A stretch of 64,000 bases of DNA from Bradyrhizobium canariense. GTDB lineage: Bacteria > Pseudomonadota > Alphaproteobacteria > Rhizobiales > Xanthobacteraceae. Shown here piece after piece: positions 32,419 through 41,400 of the stretch. Location: assembly GCF_019402665.1 (NCBI RefSeq), contig NZ_VSST01000036.1:1-64000 (forward strand), given 5' to 3'. Each line of letters begins with the position of its first letter. Position 1 is the first letter of the stretch. Position numbers and translations under genes: made by a program. The notes under the pieces are model-generated. The model was given only the letters and a program-made list of their open reading frames with translations, was not told the origin of the DNA and ran no database searches.

Positions 32419-33960
32419 ATGGACCAGTCAGTCGCAGCGAAAGAGCAGCCCCGCTACATCAAGCTCAACGATCGCGACAACGTCGCGATCGTTGTCAATG
32501 ATTTCGGGCTTCCCGCCGGCTCCCGTTTCGCCAGCGGGCTGACGCTGCGTGCCTTCGTGCCGCAGGGACACAAGACGGCGCTGGTCGACATCGCGCGGGA
32601 CGCCCCGATCATCCGCTACGGCGAGGTGATCGGCCATGCGCTCGCGCCGATCCTGGCCGGCGAATGGGTGGACGAAGCGCGCATCCGCATGCCGGAGGCC
32701 CCTGCCCTCGACAAGTTGGAAATCTCGACCGCCGTTCCCGCGCCGCTGCCGCCGCTGGATGGTTTCACGTTCGAAGGCTTTCGCAATTCCGACGGCTCGG
32801 TCGGTACCAAGAACATCCTCGGCATCTCCTCCTCCGTGCAATGCGTCAAGGGCACGATGGAATACGCGGTGAAGCGCATCCGCGCCGAGCTGCTGCCGAA
32901 ATATCCGAATGTCGACGACGTCGTGCCGCTGACGCACGCCTATGGCTGTGGCGTCGCCATCAACGCGCCTGATGCAGTGATTCCGATCCGCACGCTGCAA
33001 AACATCGCGCAGAACCCGAATTTCGGCGGCGAGATCCTGGTCATCAGCTTGGGATGCGAAAAGCTCGCGCCCGAGCGTCTGGTGCCGGAAGGCGTCAGCA
33101 ATGCCATCGTGCGCATGCAGGACGAAGCCTTCGACGGTTTTGGCGCCATCGTCGACGCGATCATGACCCAGGCCGAAGCCCGCCTGAAGATCCTCAACAA
33201 GCGCACCCGCGAGACCTGCCCGGCCGCCGATCTCGTCATCGGCCTGCAATGCGGTGGTAGCGACGCCTTCTCCGGCGTCACCGCGAACCCTGCGGTCGGC
33301 TTCGCCGCCGACCTGCTGGTGCGCGCCGGCGCCACCGTGATGTTCTCGGAAGTCACCGAAGTGCGCGACGCGATCCAGCTGCTCACGCGACGCGCCATCA
33401 ACGAGGACGTCGGCCGCGCGCTGGTCCGCGAGATGGCCTGGTACGATTCCTATCTCGCCCGCGGCGGCGCGGACCGCAGCGCCAACACCACGCCGGGCAA
33501 CAAGAGGGGCGGCTTGGCGAATATCGTCGAGAAATCATTGGGCTCGATCGTCAAGTCCGGATCAAGCGCAATCACCGGCGTACTCTCGCCCGGCGAGAAG
33601 GCGACGCAGAAGGGCATGCTGTTTGCGGCGACGCCGGCATCCGACTTCATCTGCGGCACGCTCCAGCTCGCCTCCGGCATGACGCTGCAAGTGTTCACCA
33701 CCGGCCGCGGCACGCCTTACGGCCTTGCGGCTGCGCCCGTGATCAAGGTCGCGACCCGCAGCGAGCTCGCGCGACGCTGGAAGGACCTGATCGATTTCGA
33801 TGCCGGCGGCATCGCGACCGGCGAGAAGACCATTCAGGAGACCGGCTGGGACCTGTTCCGCCTGATCCTCGACGTCGCCAGCGGCCGCACGCAACCCTGG
33901 TCGGATCGCTGGGGCATCCACAACGATTTGACGCTGTTCAATCCGGCGCCGGTGACCTGA
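32419..33960 (+). CDS. garD: Galactarate dehydratase
   Basis: A 513-residue UxaA/GarD-family dehydratase converting galactarate (meso) to 5-keto-4-deoxyglucarate, the same intermediate GudD makes. It opens with an SAF-type domain (IKLNDRDNVAIVVNDFGLPAG, LVDIARDAPIIRYGEVIG). The catalytic GarD domain follows with FRNSDGSVGTKNILGISSSVQC, THAYGCGVAIN, SLGCEK and LQCGGSDAFSGVTANPAVG, which hold the iron-binding cysteine and histidine residues. The start MDQSVAAKEQ at 32419 has GGAG 9 nt upstream. An earlier in-frame ATG falls in the palindromic repeat and is rejected. It widens the operon to both hexarates. Confidence 0.93.
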   Translation: MDQSVAAKEQPRYIKLNDRDNVAIVVNDFGLPAGSRFASGLTLRAFVPQGHKTALVDIARDAPIIRYGEVIGHALAPILAGEWVDEARIRMPEAPALDKLEISTAVPAPLPPLDGFTFEGFRNSDGSVGTKNILGISSSVQCVKGTMEYAVKRIRAELLPKYPNVDDVVPLTHAYGCGVAINAPDAVIPIRTLQNIAQNPNFGGEILVISLGCEKLAPERLVPEGVSNAIVRMQDEAFDGFGAIVDAIMTQAEARLKILNKRTRETCPAADLVIGLQCGGSDAFSGVTANPAVGFAADLLVRAGATVMFSEVTEVRDAIQLLTRRAINEDVGRALVREMAWYDSYLARGGADRSANTTPGNKRGGLANIVEKSLGSIVKSGSSAITGVLSPGEKATQKGMLFAATPASDFICGTLQLASGMTLQVFTTGRGTPYGLAAAPVIKVATRSELARRWKDLIDFDAGGIATGEKTIQETGWDLFRLILDVASGRTQPWSDRWGIHNDLTLFNPAPVT

Positions 33961-34051
33961 GCGCCGCGCGCGGACGCTGCCTCGCCGCGCGGATGTATTG
34001 GTGCGAGAGTCTCGTTTCGACGCCACGCGTCGCCCGGGATGACGCTTCAGT

Positions 34052-34408
34052 CTAGGTCATGCTGCCCGGCATGAAACAGCGCACGCGCGGATGGCCGTCG
34101 ATATAGTGCTTCCACACCATGGTGCGGCCGATCTTATTCGGCTCGGTGATGACGGCACCGTCGGGCACGACCACCCATTCGCCCTCGAGATGCACGCGAT
34201 AGCGGCCTTTGTCGGATTCCCAGTCGACATCGGCGACCACGTAGCCGTCGGCATCCGAGCAGCATTGGCCGTATTCGCTGTGCAGGCTCTCGAACCAGGG
34301 CTTTAACGGCGAGTTGGCGTAGCGGCCGTCGTCACGCGCCATCGTCGGGGCGGTCAGCAGCACGGTCAGGACCAGCAGCATGGCGGCACGCGGTATTGCA
34401 CGTCTCAT
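34052..34408 (-). CDS. Small secreted protein, unknown function
   Basis: A 118-residue protein with a signal peptide (MRRAIPRAAMLLVLTVLLTA, cleavage near MARDD). The mature part has SLHSEYGQCCSDADGYVVADVDWESD, with a Cys-Cys pair, and WVVVPDGAVITEPNKIGRTMVW, ending HPRVRCFMPGS. The conserved VPD.....PN..G.a..W pattern recalls a small alphaproteobacterial periplasmic family I cannot name. The start at 34408 follows GGAGAC. An upstream in-frame extension of 90 codons looks non-coding. Confidence 0.7.
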   Translation of the reverse strand: MRRAIPRAAMLLVLTVLLTAPTMARDDGRYANSPLKPWFESLHSEYGQCCSDADGYVVADVDWESDKGRYRVHLEGEWVVVPDGAVITEPNKIGRTMVWKHYIDGHPRVRCFMPGSMT

Positions 34409-34788
34409 GTCGTCTCCGCGGATCGAGGTCATCGCCGCGGGGCGATAGCTGCCGTCCGCCTTCCGCGACTCGGCGAAGGGCGTCAAGGACGGCGACTCAT
34501 TCCCCCAACAGCTTTGCGGATAGCTATGCAAATCCGGCGCCACCGCGCATTCCGGGGAACTACTGGAGCGCGTCCGGCACGCATTGGTCTTTCGACGGGT
34601 ATGACTGCTACTCGCGCGCCAAGATCTCCGCTGTCTCAGCCGGCCGCATGCGCGATTGCGCACGGGGGCCACGGACACCGCGCAAGAACGCGGAGAGGCT
34701 GCGACCTACTGGAGTCCCCGCCTTGGCGGGCAATGACGGCGGTGTGTGGAGCTACGGAAGTTTGGGCGCCATAGCGCGCGACTAGACC
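34409..34788. other. Intergenic region, 380 bp, no supported gene
   Basis: Between two minus-strand secreted-protein genes. Near 34707-34737 it holds CTGGAGTCCCCGCCTTGGCGGGCAATGACGG, half of a palindromic repeat like that at 25.83 kb. The plus-strand frame 34396-34785 has no ribosome site or family match. Confidence 0.5.
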
Positions 34789-35391
34789 CTACTGCTTCGG
34801 CGCCGGCGCCATCATCGCGCCGCCCTTCTTCGCCGCGGGCACGGGCGCGGGTTTGGTCGCGGCGGTCGCTTGCGCCGGGAGATATTTGGCGACGATGGCG
34901 GGATCGACCTGCGCGATGTTGGCGTCGGGAAGACGCGTCCAGGTCTCGTCCTTGCCGAACAGGGAGATGCCGAGGAAACCGCGCATCGTCAGCGTCTGCC
35001 CATCCGGGCTGACCGTCATCTTGGCCTTCCAGATGTTGCCGTCGCGCGGATTGACCACGTTGCCGCCGTCATACTTCAAACCGTCGCGCTTCATGTCGCG
35101 GATAAAGGAAAGCCCGAGCACCGGCGCGTTCTTGCGATCGTCCGTGCATTTCGCGCAGATCTCGTTCGGGTCGTCGCCAGGCCGCGGAAAGGTTTTTGCG
35201 ATAACGCCTTCGAAGATGCCGTTGTGGTCGATGAAGAGGAACCATCCCACCGTCTTGCCGTCTTCGACCTTCTGCCAGAGGCCTGCGGCGGTCGGCTGCT
35301 GCACTTGCGCCACAACCGGGCTCACCGCACCGAGCGACATCGCGAGCGCGAGGAGCGAGAACAGCCGAAAGCTGGAAAAGAGAGTCCGCAT
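34789..35391 (-). CDS. DUF2147 family secreted protein
   Basis: A 200-residue protein with signal peptide (FSSFRLFSLLALAMSLGAVS, cleavage at VVAQVQQ). The DUF2147 domain follows: GLWQKVEDGKTVGWFLFIDHNGIFEGVI, PNEICAKCTDDRKNAPVLGLSFIRDMK, WKAKMTVSPDGQTLTMRGFLG, and W.RL. Members are small periplasmic or outer-membrane-associated proteins of unknown role. The last ~30 residues are Ala/Pro/Lys-rich (PAPVPAAKKGGAMMAPAPK). The ATG at 35391 has AAGG upstream; GTG at 35400 and ATG at 35397 are alternatives. Confidence 0.85.
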   Translation of the reverse strand: MRTLFSSFRLFSLLALAMSLGAVSPVVAQVQQPTAAGLWQKVEDGKTVGWFLFIDHNGIFEGVIAKTFPRPGDDPNEICAKCTDDRKNAPVLGLSFIRDMKRDGLKYDGGNVVNPRDGNIWKAKMTVSPDGQTLTMRGFLGISLFGKDETWTRLPDANIAQVDPAIVAKYLPAQATAATKPAPVPAAKKGGAMMAPAPKQ

Positions 35392-35507
35392 TATCATCAC
35401 CTTGCTGAGCCAATCGCCTTGCTAAGCCGCCAATTGCAATGGCCGCAGACTACGGCGATTTCGCGAACTGTTCCAGCACCAGAAACATGGGGCATCGCCC
35501 GCCGCCG

Positions 35508-36536
35508 TCAGTTGACGCCGAGCTTCTTTTGCAGGCTGGAGGACGAGGTCGTGTACTGGAACACGAGCCGCTTCTCCGGATAGACGTAGCGATGGGCTTT
35601 TTGCGACATCAGCGCGCCCTCGTGGAAACCGCACAGGATCAGCTTGATCTTGCCGGGATAGGTGTTGATGTCGCCGATCGCGAAGATGCCTGGCACGTTG
35701 GTCTCGAACGCGGATGTCTCGACCGGCACCAGATTGTTCTCCAGCGCGATGCCCCAGTTCGCGACCGGACCGAGCTTCATGGTCAGCCCGAAGAACGGCA
35801 GCATGGTGTCGCAGGTAATTTCGCTGACGCTGTTGTCGTTGCCCTTGACGGTGGCGCCGCTCAGCCTGCCCTCGTTGCCTGACAGCGCGGTGACCTGGCC
35901 GAGGCGCAGATCCATCTTGCCGGCCGCGACCAGCGCGCGCATCTGCTCGACGCTGTGGGGGGCGGCGCGAAAATCGTCGCGACGGTGCAAGAGCGTGATG
36001 CGCTTGGCGATCGGATGCAGATTGAGCGTCCAGTCGAGCGCGGAATCGCCGCCGCCCACGATCAGCACGTTCTTGTCGCGGAACGTCTCCATCTTGCGCA
36101 CGGCGTAGTGCACCGAACTTCCTTCATAGGCTTCGATCCCCGGCACCGGTGGACGCTTGGGCTGGAACGAGCCGCCGCCGGCAGCGATCACCAGCACCTT
36201 GCATTCGAACACCTTGCCGGCGTCCGTCGTGCAGCGGAACAGGGGATCGCCGATCTTCTCCACGGTCTCGATCATCTCGCCGAGATGGAAAGTCGGATGG
36301 AACGGCTTGATCTGCTCCATCAGCGCGTCGGTGAGGCCCTGCCCCGAAACCTGCGGAATGCCGGGAATGTCGTAGATCGGCTTTTCCGGATAGAGTTCTG
36401 CGCACTGGCCGCCGACCTTGTCGAGGATGTCGACGAAATGCGTCTTCATGTCGAGAAGGCCCAGCTCGAAAGCGGCGAACAGACCGCAGGGGCCGGCGCC
36501 AATAATCAGCACATCGGTTTTGATCGCGTCGCTCAT
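35508..36536 (-). CDS. Ferredoxin-NADP reductase, thioredoxin-reductase-like type
   Basis: A 342-residue two-dinucleotide-domain flavoprotein. FAD motif VLIIGAGPCGLFAAFELG (residue ~9), CxxC absent (so not a thioredoxin reductase), NADP motif VLIVGGGDSALDW (~157-169), and FAIGDINTYPGKIKLILCGFHEGAL near the C-terminus. It matches the bacterial type FNR known from Rhodopseudomonas palustris and Bacillus YumC, moving electrons between NADPH and ferredoxin. A [2Fe-2S] ferredoxin gene sits 660 bp away on the same strand, with a thioesterase between them in the opposite direction. Confidence 0.92.
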   Translation of the reverse strand: MSDAIKTDVLIIGAGPCGLFAAFELGLLDMKTHFVDILDKVGGQCAELYPEKPIYDIPGIPQVSGQGLTDALMEQIKPFHPTFHLGEMIETVEKIGDPLFRCTTDAGKVFECKVLVIAAGGGSFQPKRPPVPGIEAYEGSSVHYAVRKMETFRDKNVLIVGGGDSALDWTLNLHPIAKRITLLHRRDDFRAAPHSVEQMRALVAAGKMDLRLGQVTALSGNEGRLSGATVKGNDNSVSEITCDTMLPFFGLTMKLGPVANWGIALENNLVPVETSAFETNVPGIFAIGDINTYPGKIKLILCGFHEGALMSQKAHRYVYPEKRLVFQYTTSSSSLQKKLGVN

Positions 36537-36716
36537 ATCGTCTCTTTATCGGTCGTTCGGTGGGACGGCGCCCTGTGGGCCGAGGTGACCCTGCCTGTCT
36601 AGCCAACGGGGATGGATCAGGGAAGGCATAAAAGCGGGAGCGCCCCGCAGCCGGGCCCACTTGCCGGGTCAGGATAACTGGGCTGTAACGAGCAACGATA
36701 TGACGGAGATCAATCG

Positions 36717-37184
36717 GTGAACGCACCAAGCCGCCTCGATACGACGCCGCGCCTGGAGGACTACCCTTTTCGCCTCAGCGACAATGTCCGCTTCGGTGAT
36801 CTCGACCCCAACCAGCACGTCAACAACGCGGTCTACGCCACCTATTTCGAGACCGGCCGTGTCACGCTAATGAAGCTTCCGGAATACGGCCTGACGCCGC
36901 CGGGCCTTGCCTGGATCATGGTGCGGCTCGACATCCATTTTCGCGCGGAGCTGCATTGGCCGAGCACGATCGAGCTCGGCCTCGGCGTCGCGAAGCTGGG
37001 ACGAACGTCGGTGACGTTCGAGCAGGTGGTGTTTTCGGAAGGGAAGTGCATTGCATCGGCGACATCCGTCGCCGTGATGATCGACGAAGCGTCGCGCCGG
37101 CCAACGCCACTGATCGCGGAAGTGCTCGAGAAGCTCAGACCCTGGCACAAGCGCGGCATCGAGGTCGCGCCGCCGAGCACATGA
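36717..37184 (+). CDS. Acyl-CoA thioesterase, 4HBT hotdog family
   Basis: A 155-residue single hotdog domain. The signature FGDLDPNQHVNNAVYATYFETGRV (D30/N33-type catalytic region) and FRAELHWPSTIELGLGVAKLG are typical of YbgC/4-hydroxybenzoyl-CoA thioesterase-like proteins that cleave acyl-CoA or acyl-ACP. The start is GTG at 36717, with a GGAG ten nt upstream. It is divergent from the ferredoxin-NADP reductase gene (180-bp gap) and converges on the ferredoxin gene. Substrate unknown. Confidence 0.88.
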   Translation: MNAPSRLDTTPRLEDYPFRLSDNVRFGDLDPNQHVNNAVYATYFETGRVTLMKLPEYGLTPPGLAWIMVRLDIHFRAELHWPSTIELGLGVAKLGRTSVTFEQVVFSEGKCIASATSVAVMIDEASRRPTPLIAEVLEKLRPWHKRGIEVAPPST

Positions 37185-37196
37185 CAGCTAAGAAAT

Positions 37197-37517
37197 TTAG
37201 GCTTGGCGTTCCGGTGTCGCCACCACGAGGCCGTCGAGCTCGTCGGAGACCTTGATCTGGCAGGACAGGCGCGAGTTCGGGCGCACGTCAAAGCCGAAGT
37301 CGAGCATGTCCTCTTCCATCGGCGTCGGGCTGCCGACCTTCTCGCGCCAGGCTTCGTCGACATAGACATGGCAGGTGGCGCAGGCGCAGGCGCCGCCGCA
37401 TTCGGCCTCGATGCCGGGAATGCTGTTGCGGATGGCGGCTTCCATCACAGTTGCGCCGTTCTCGACGTCCACCGTACGGGTTTCGCCCTTGTGATCGACA
37501 AAGTGAATTTTGGCCAT
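37197..37517 (-). CDS. [2Fe-2S] ferredoxin, adrenodoxin/FdxB-like
   Basis: A 106-residue ferredoxin of the vertebrate-mitochondrial/bacterial FdxB type. The cluster ligands are C40, C46, C49 and C86 (CX5CX2CX36C), plus an extra C44 in CGGACACATC. It ends with the RLSCQIKVSDELDGLVV helix common to the type. A likely partner is the ferredoxin-NADP reductase on the same strand, serving cytochrome P450 or Fe-S assembly. It converges with the thioesterase with a 12-nt gap. Confidence 0.92.
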   Translation of the reverse strand: MAKIHFVDHKGETRTVDVENGATVMEAAIRNSIPGIEAECGGACACATCHVYVDEAWREKVGSPTPMEEDMLDFGFDVRPNSRLSCQIKVSDELDGLVVATPERQA

Positions 37518-37589
37518 GTGTGCTCGTGCTGCCGCGATCTAGGGAATGAAGGAGGGTCCGGGCTGTCCTATAACGGGTCGGTCAGCCCG

Positions 37590-37665
37590 GCGCCATAGCG
37601 TTTTGATGAAGTCGCGAATACCGCTTCGCGGGAAGAAAACCCGTCAAAACAAAAGACTAGAGTAC
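37590..37665. repeat. Intergenic repeat ATAGCGTTTTGATGAAGTCG...
   Basis: Lies between ferredoxin and Hpt genes and shares the GCGTTTT-GAAGTCG-GAAAAC-GTCAA layout with 18174-18235. Confidence 0.5.
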
Positions 37666-37682
37666 GGGTCTCGTGTTGTCGC

Positions 37683-38057
37683 CTAAGTGTTGAGGATCGC
37701 CTCGATGGCGGCGCGCGCCTCGGTCACCGCCTCTTTCAGCGCAGCGAAGGCGTGAGGCCGGCCCTGGCCGGTCTGGATCGCGGTCTCCAGGCTGGCTGCG
37801 GCGTCCGCCACCGCAAAGGCGCCGATTCCGCGCGCCGAGCCCTTGAGCTTGTGGGCGAGTGCGCCGGCCTCGGCCGGAAGCGCTGCCATCGCCGCGATCA
37901 GGCGCACCGCCTGCTCGGCAAACATCGCCAGCACTTCCTGTTCCAGCTCGGAATCGCCGAGCGTCATGCGGGAGAGATGATCGAGGTCGAGCGGGCTGTC
38001 GATGGGTGCAAGCGGGGGCGAGGGCATCCAGTCCATCCGTTGCAGTTCAGGAGTCAT
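37683..38057 (-). CDS. Orphan Hpt (histidine phosphotransfer) protein
   Basis: A 124-residue Hpt domain. The phosphorylatable histidine is H69 in ALAHKLKGSARGIGA, a canonical Hpt motif, inside a helical bundle (residues ~35-120). There is no receiver or kinase domain attached and no neighbouring kinase gene. It would relay phosphate from a hybrid kinase to a response regulator; partners are unknown. Its gene is divergent from the growth-pole-ring-like gene. The 396-bp gap between them carries CtrA-like sites, so a link to the cell-cycle circuit is possible but inferred. Confidence 0.8.
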   Translation of the reverse strand: MTPELQRMDWMPSPPLAPIDSPLDLDHLSRMTLGDSELEQEVLAMFAEQAVRLIAAMAALPAEAGALAHKLKGSARGIGAFAVADAAASLETAIQTGQGRPHAFAALKEAVTEARAAIEAILNT

Positions 38058-38260
38058 GGCGCAGGCCCCGGCATCGCGCGATGTCCGCCGGTCCGGCGGT
38101 CAAGTTCCCTCCACCCAAGCACGGAAATGGTTAACGAAATGTTCCGGCCGTTTTGCGCAAATCTGCCTGCTTATTGACGAAAAGTTGCCGCAATCCGGCG
38201 AGTCCAGTGGAGAATTGCATTTATTGCTAAGGCCTTACGGCGCGATCCTGTTAACGATGA

Positions 38261-38275
38261 TTAAGAATGTCTTAA
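38261..38275. promoter_or_regulatory. Putative CtrA box upstream of the giant coiled-coil gene
   Basis: TTAA-N7-TTAA in the 396-bp divergent gap, about 180 bp before the ATG at 38454 and 200 bp before the Hpt start. An extra TTAA (38251-38254) and a half-matching TTAACGAAATGTTCC near 38131 also occur. The rest of the gap shows no gene. Confidence 0.5.
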
Positions 38276-38453
38276 TCGCGGGCATTTCATTCGCGACGCT
38301 CTGCCAATAGGATGTTGGAGAAATTGGCGGACAAGCCGTCCGGGTGGGGATGGCTCGGAGATCCGCGCAAGCGGCATGATCCGGACTGTGGGCTTGCGTA
38401 GCGCGCAGAGCTCGCGGGGGGACGCGTACAAGTAACGAGGGCTCGGACTGAAC

Positions 38454-41400
38454 ATGGCAAACACTCCGAAAAAGGTCAAAGACCCGACAGAAGATGCGCT
38501 TTCTGCAATCCAGGAAGCCCTGAACATCAGCGACACGGCGGCGGACACCAGCCGCAACGCCTCGATGCGCAGCGAAACGTCGCCCCCGGTCGCGCCACCG
38601 GCTCCCCCGATGTTCGACGAACCGAGCTTCGACCCGCGTCCCGCCGCGAACGAACGCGCGATGTTCGATCAGGTCGAGGAGCCGCGCTCCTCGCGCCGCG
38701 CCGCCAATGACGACCGTGCGACCATCGGCCAGCTCTTGCAAACGCTGCAAACGGGACGCCCGACCCGCAACATCTATACCGGCGCGACAATCTTCACCGT
38801 CATCTGGCTGGCGGCCTGCGCCGCGCTGACGGTCGGTTTCCTGCCTTCGATCCAGGCGGCGATGGGCCAGAGCGGCGGCGTGTTGGCCATTGCCGGCCTC
38901 GTCACGATGTTCTTCGCGCCGATCATGCTGTTCTTCTTCCTGGCGAGCCTCGTCTGGCGCGGCCAGCAAATGAGCTCGGTCGCACAGGCGATGGCGCAGG
39001 TTGCGATCCGCTTCTCCGAGCCGGAAGGCTCGGCTTCGGATTCGATGGTGACCGTCGGCCAGGCCATCCGCCGCGAGGTCGCGGCGATGGGCGACGGCAT
39101 CGAGCGCGCCATCGCGCGCGCCGGCGAACTCGAGACGCTGGTTGCCAACGAGGTCGCGGCGCTCGAACGCGCCTATTCCGACAACGAAGTGCGCATCCGC
39201 GCCCTGCTCCAGGACATCGCGCATCAGCGCGACAATCTGGTCGGCCAGGCCGAGCAGGTCCGCAGCGCCATCTCCGGCGTGCAGATCGATTTGCGCCATG
39301 ACATCGCGCTGATCTCGGACGCGATTGCCTCGCGCGTCGACGAGGTCGCCAAGTCCATCACCGGCGCGCTCGAAGAGCGCGGCGCCCACATCACCGGTGC
39401 GCTCAGCAACGCCGGCGACAACATGATCCTCGCCCTCGGCGAGCGCGGCGGCGACCTCCTCGACCGCCTCGAGGAGGCCAGCAACGAGACCACCCGCGCG
39501 GTGCTCGACGCCAGCGAGCGACTGACCACCAGCCTCAATTTCAAGACCGGCCATGTCCACGACGAGTTCGTCGACCTCGCCGACCGCGTCCACGAAATGC
39601 TGAACGAGCGCATCGACCGCATCACAGGCGAGTTCGAGCAGCGCTCCGCCGCGATCGTCGACGGTATCTCCGAGCGAACCGAGCAGGTGCATGACAGCCT
39701 GAAGAATTCGTCGGACTCGCTGCTGCTCGAGCTCGAGCTGCGTTCCAACGACCTCTCCGCCAAGATCGACGACGCCGGCAACCGCCTCGCCGGCCACATC
39801 ATGACCTCCGGCGACAAGGCGAGCGAAGCGCTCGACGCCACCGTCAACACGCTGGTCGCCAAGGTCGTCAGTCAGACCGAGACCGCGCACGACTCGCTGT
39901 CGCTGCAGATGAGCGCCTTCGACGAGCTGGTGAAGAATCAAGGCACCGAGCTGGTCGAGAAGTTCGCACGCGACTCCGGCACGCTGGGCGCCCTGATCAC
40001 CCGCCACATCTCCGAGTTCGACCGCACCGTGAAAACCTTCGGCGGCGAGATCGTCGATCGGATGGGCCAGCGCACCCAGGACATCCATGAATCGCTGAAG
40101 ACCTATGTCGACAATTTCGACACCCGCTTCACCGCCAACGGCGGCGCGATCACGGCTGTGCTCGACCAGCGCCTGGTGCAGTTCGAGACCACGGTTGGCG
40201 AGCGCGTCAGCAACCTCGACGCCTCGCTGAACGGCAAGATCTCGGGTCTCGACTCGACGATCGATGGTCACATCAAGACCTTCGACGAGCAGCTCGTCGG
40301 CCGCGTCGCCGCGCTCGAACAGTCGTTCGATACCCGTGCGAAGTCGGTCACCGAGACCATCGACGGACGGCTCAACACGCTCGCCTCGTCGCTGACTGAC
40401 GGTGCCGCGCAGGCGATCCAGTCGATCGACTCCCGCCTCACCCATCTCACGACGTCGCTGACCGATGGCGCATCGCAGGCGATCGAGACGATCGACAACC
40501 GTCTCAACCACCTCACGACCTCGCTGACGGATGGCGCATCGCAGACCATCCAGACGATCGACACGCGCCTCACGCATCTGACGACCACCCTCACCGGCGG
40601 CGCGTCGCAGGCGCTCGAATCCATCGACACGCGCCTCACCTACCTGACCACCGCGGTGACGAACGGCGCCTCGCAGGCGGTGCAGTCGATCGATACCCGT
40701 CTCACCCTCCTGACCTCGACACTCACCGACGGCACCGCGCAGGCGATCGAGGCGGTCGACCGCCGCATCACCGGCGTCACCGAGATCATCGACGGCCGCA
40801 GCATGCACCTGACCGACACGGTCACGGCGCGCTTCCAGGACATCCAGCAGGCCATCGAGACCAAGGTCGGCTCGGTCGCCAGCGACATCGACGTGCGCGT
40901 GGCGCAGTTCGAGGACCTGCTCGGCTCACGCGTCGAGGCCGTCGCCGGCCGCATCGAGAGCAGCGGACGCCAGGCCAGCGAGGACATGATGTCCCGCGCC
41001 GAGATGATCTCGACCGCGATCCGCTCGCACGTCGAGGACGCCGAGCGCTCGCTCACCAACCTCGTCGTCAACACCAGCGAGACCATCCAGACCGGTGCGC
41101 GCACCGCGCAGCAGTCGCTGATGACGGTTTCCTCCGACGTCAACGCCCAGCTCAAGATGACCTCCGCCGAGGTCGAGCGCGCGCTGACCGCTGTCGGCAC
41201 CGGTGCCGCGAACTCCATCCTGACCAGCGCCCGCGAAGCGCAGTCGACGCTGGTCGCCGCGTCGGGCGATGCCTCCAACCAGATCAAGGGGCTCGCGGCC
41301 GACGTCGAACGCACGCTGTCGTCGGCAGGCTCGGCGACCGCCGCCTCGATCCTGGCCGGTGCCCGCGAGGTGCAGACCACGCTTGTCACGGCGTCCTCGG

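Noticed and set aside
34396..34785. Possible small plus-strand gene between two secreted-protein genes
   Set aside because: It lacks a ribosome site, has no family features and ends within a palindromic repeat; it reads as non-coding.
38235..40808. Long minus-strand reading frame (857 codons) opposite the giant coiled-coil gene
   Set aside because: It is an antisense shadow caused by G/C third positions in the real gene; arginine- and aspartate-rich with no family features or ribosome site. The same holds for 40926-44177 on the minus strand.
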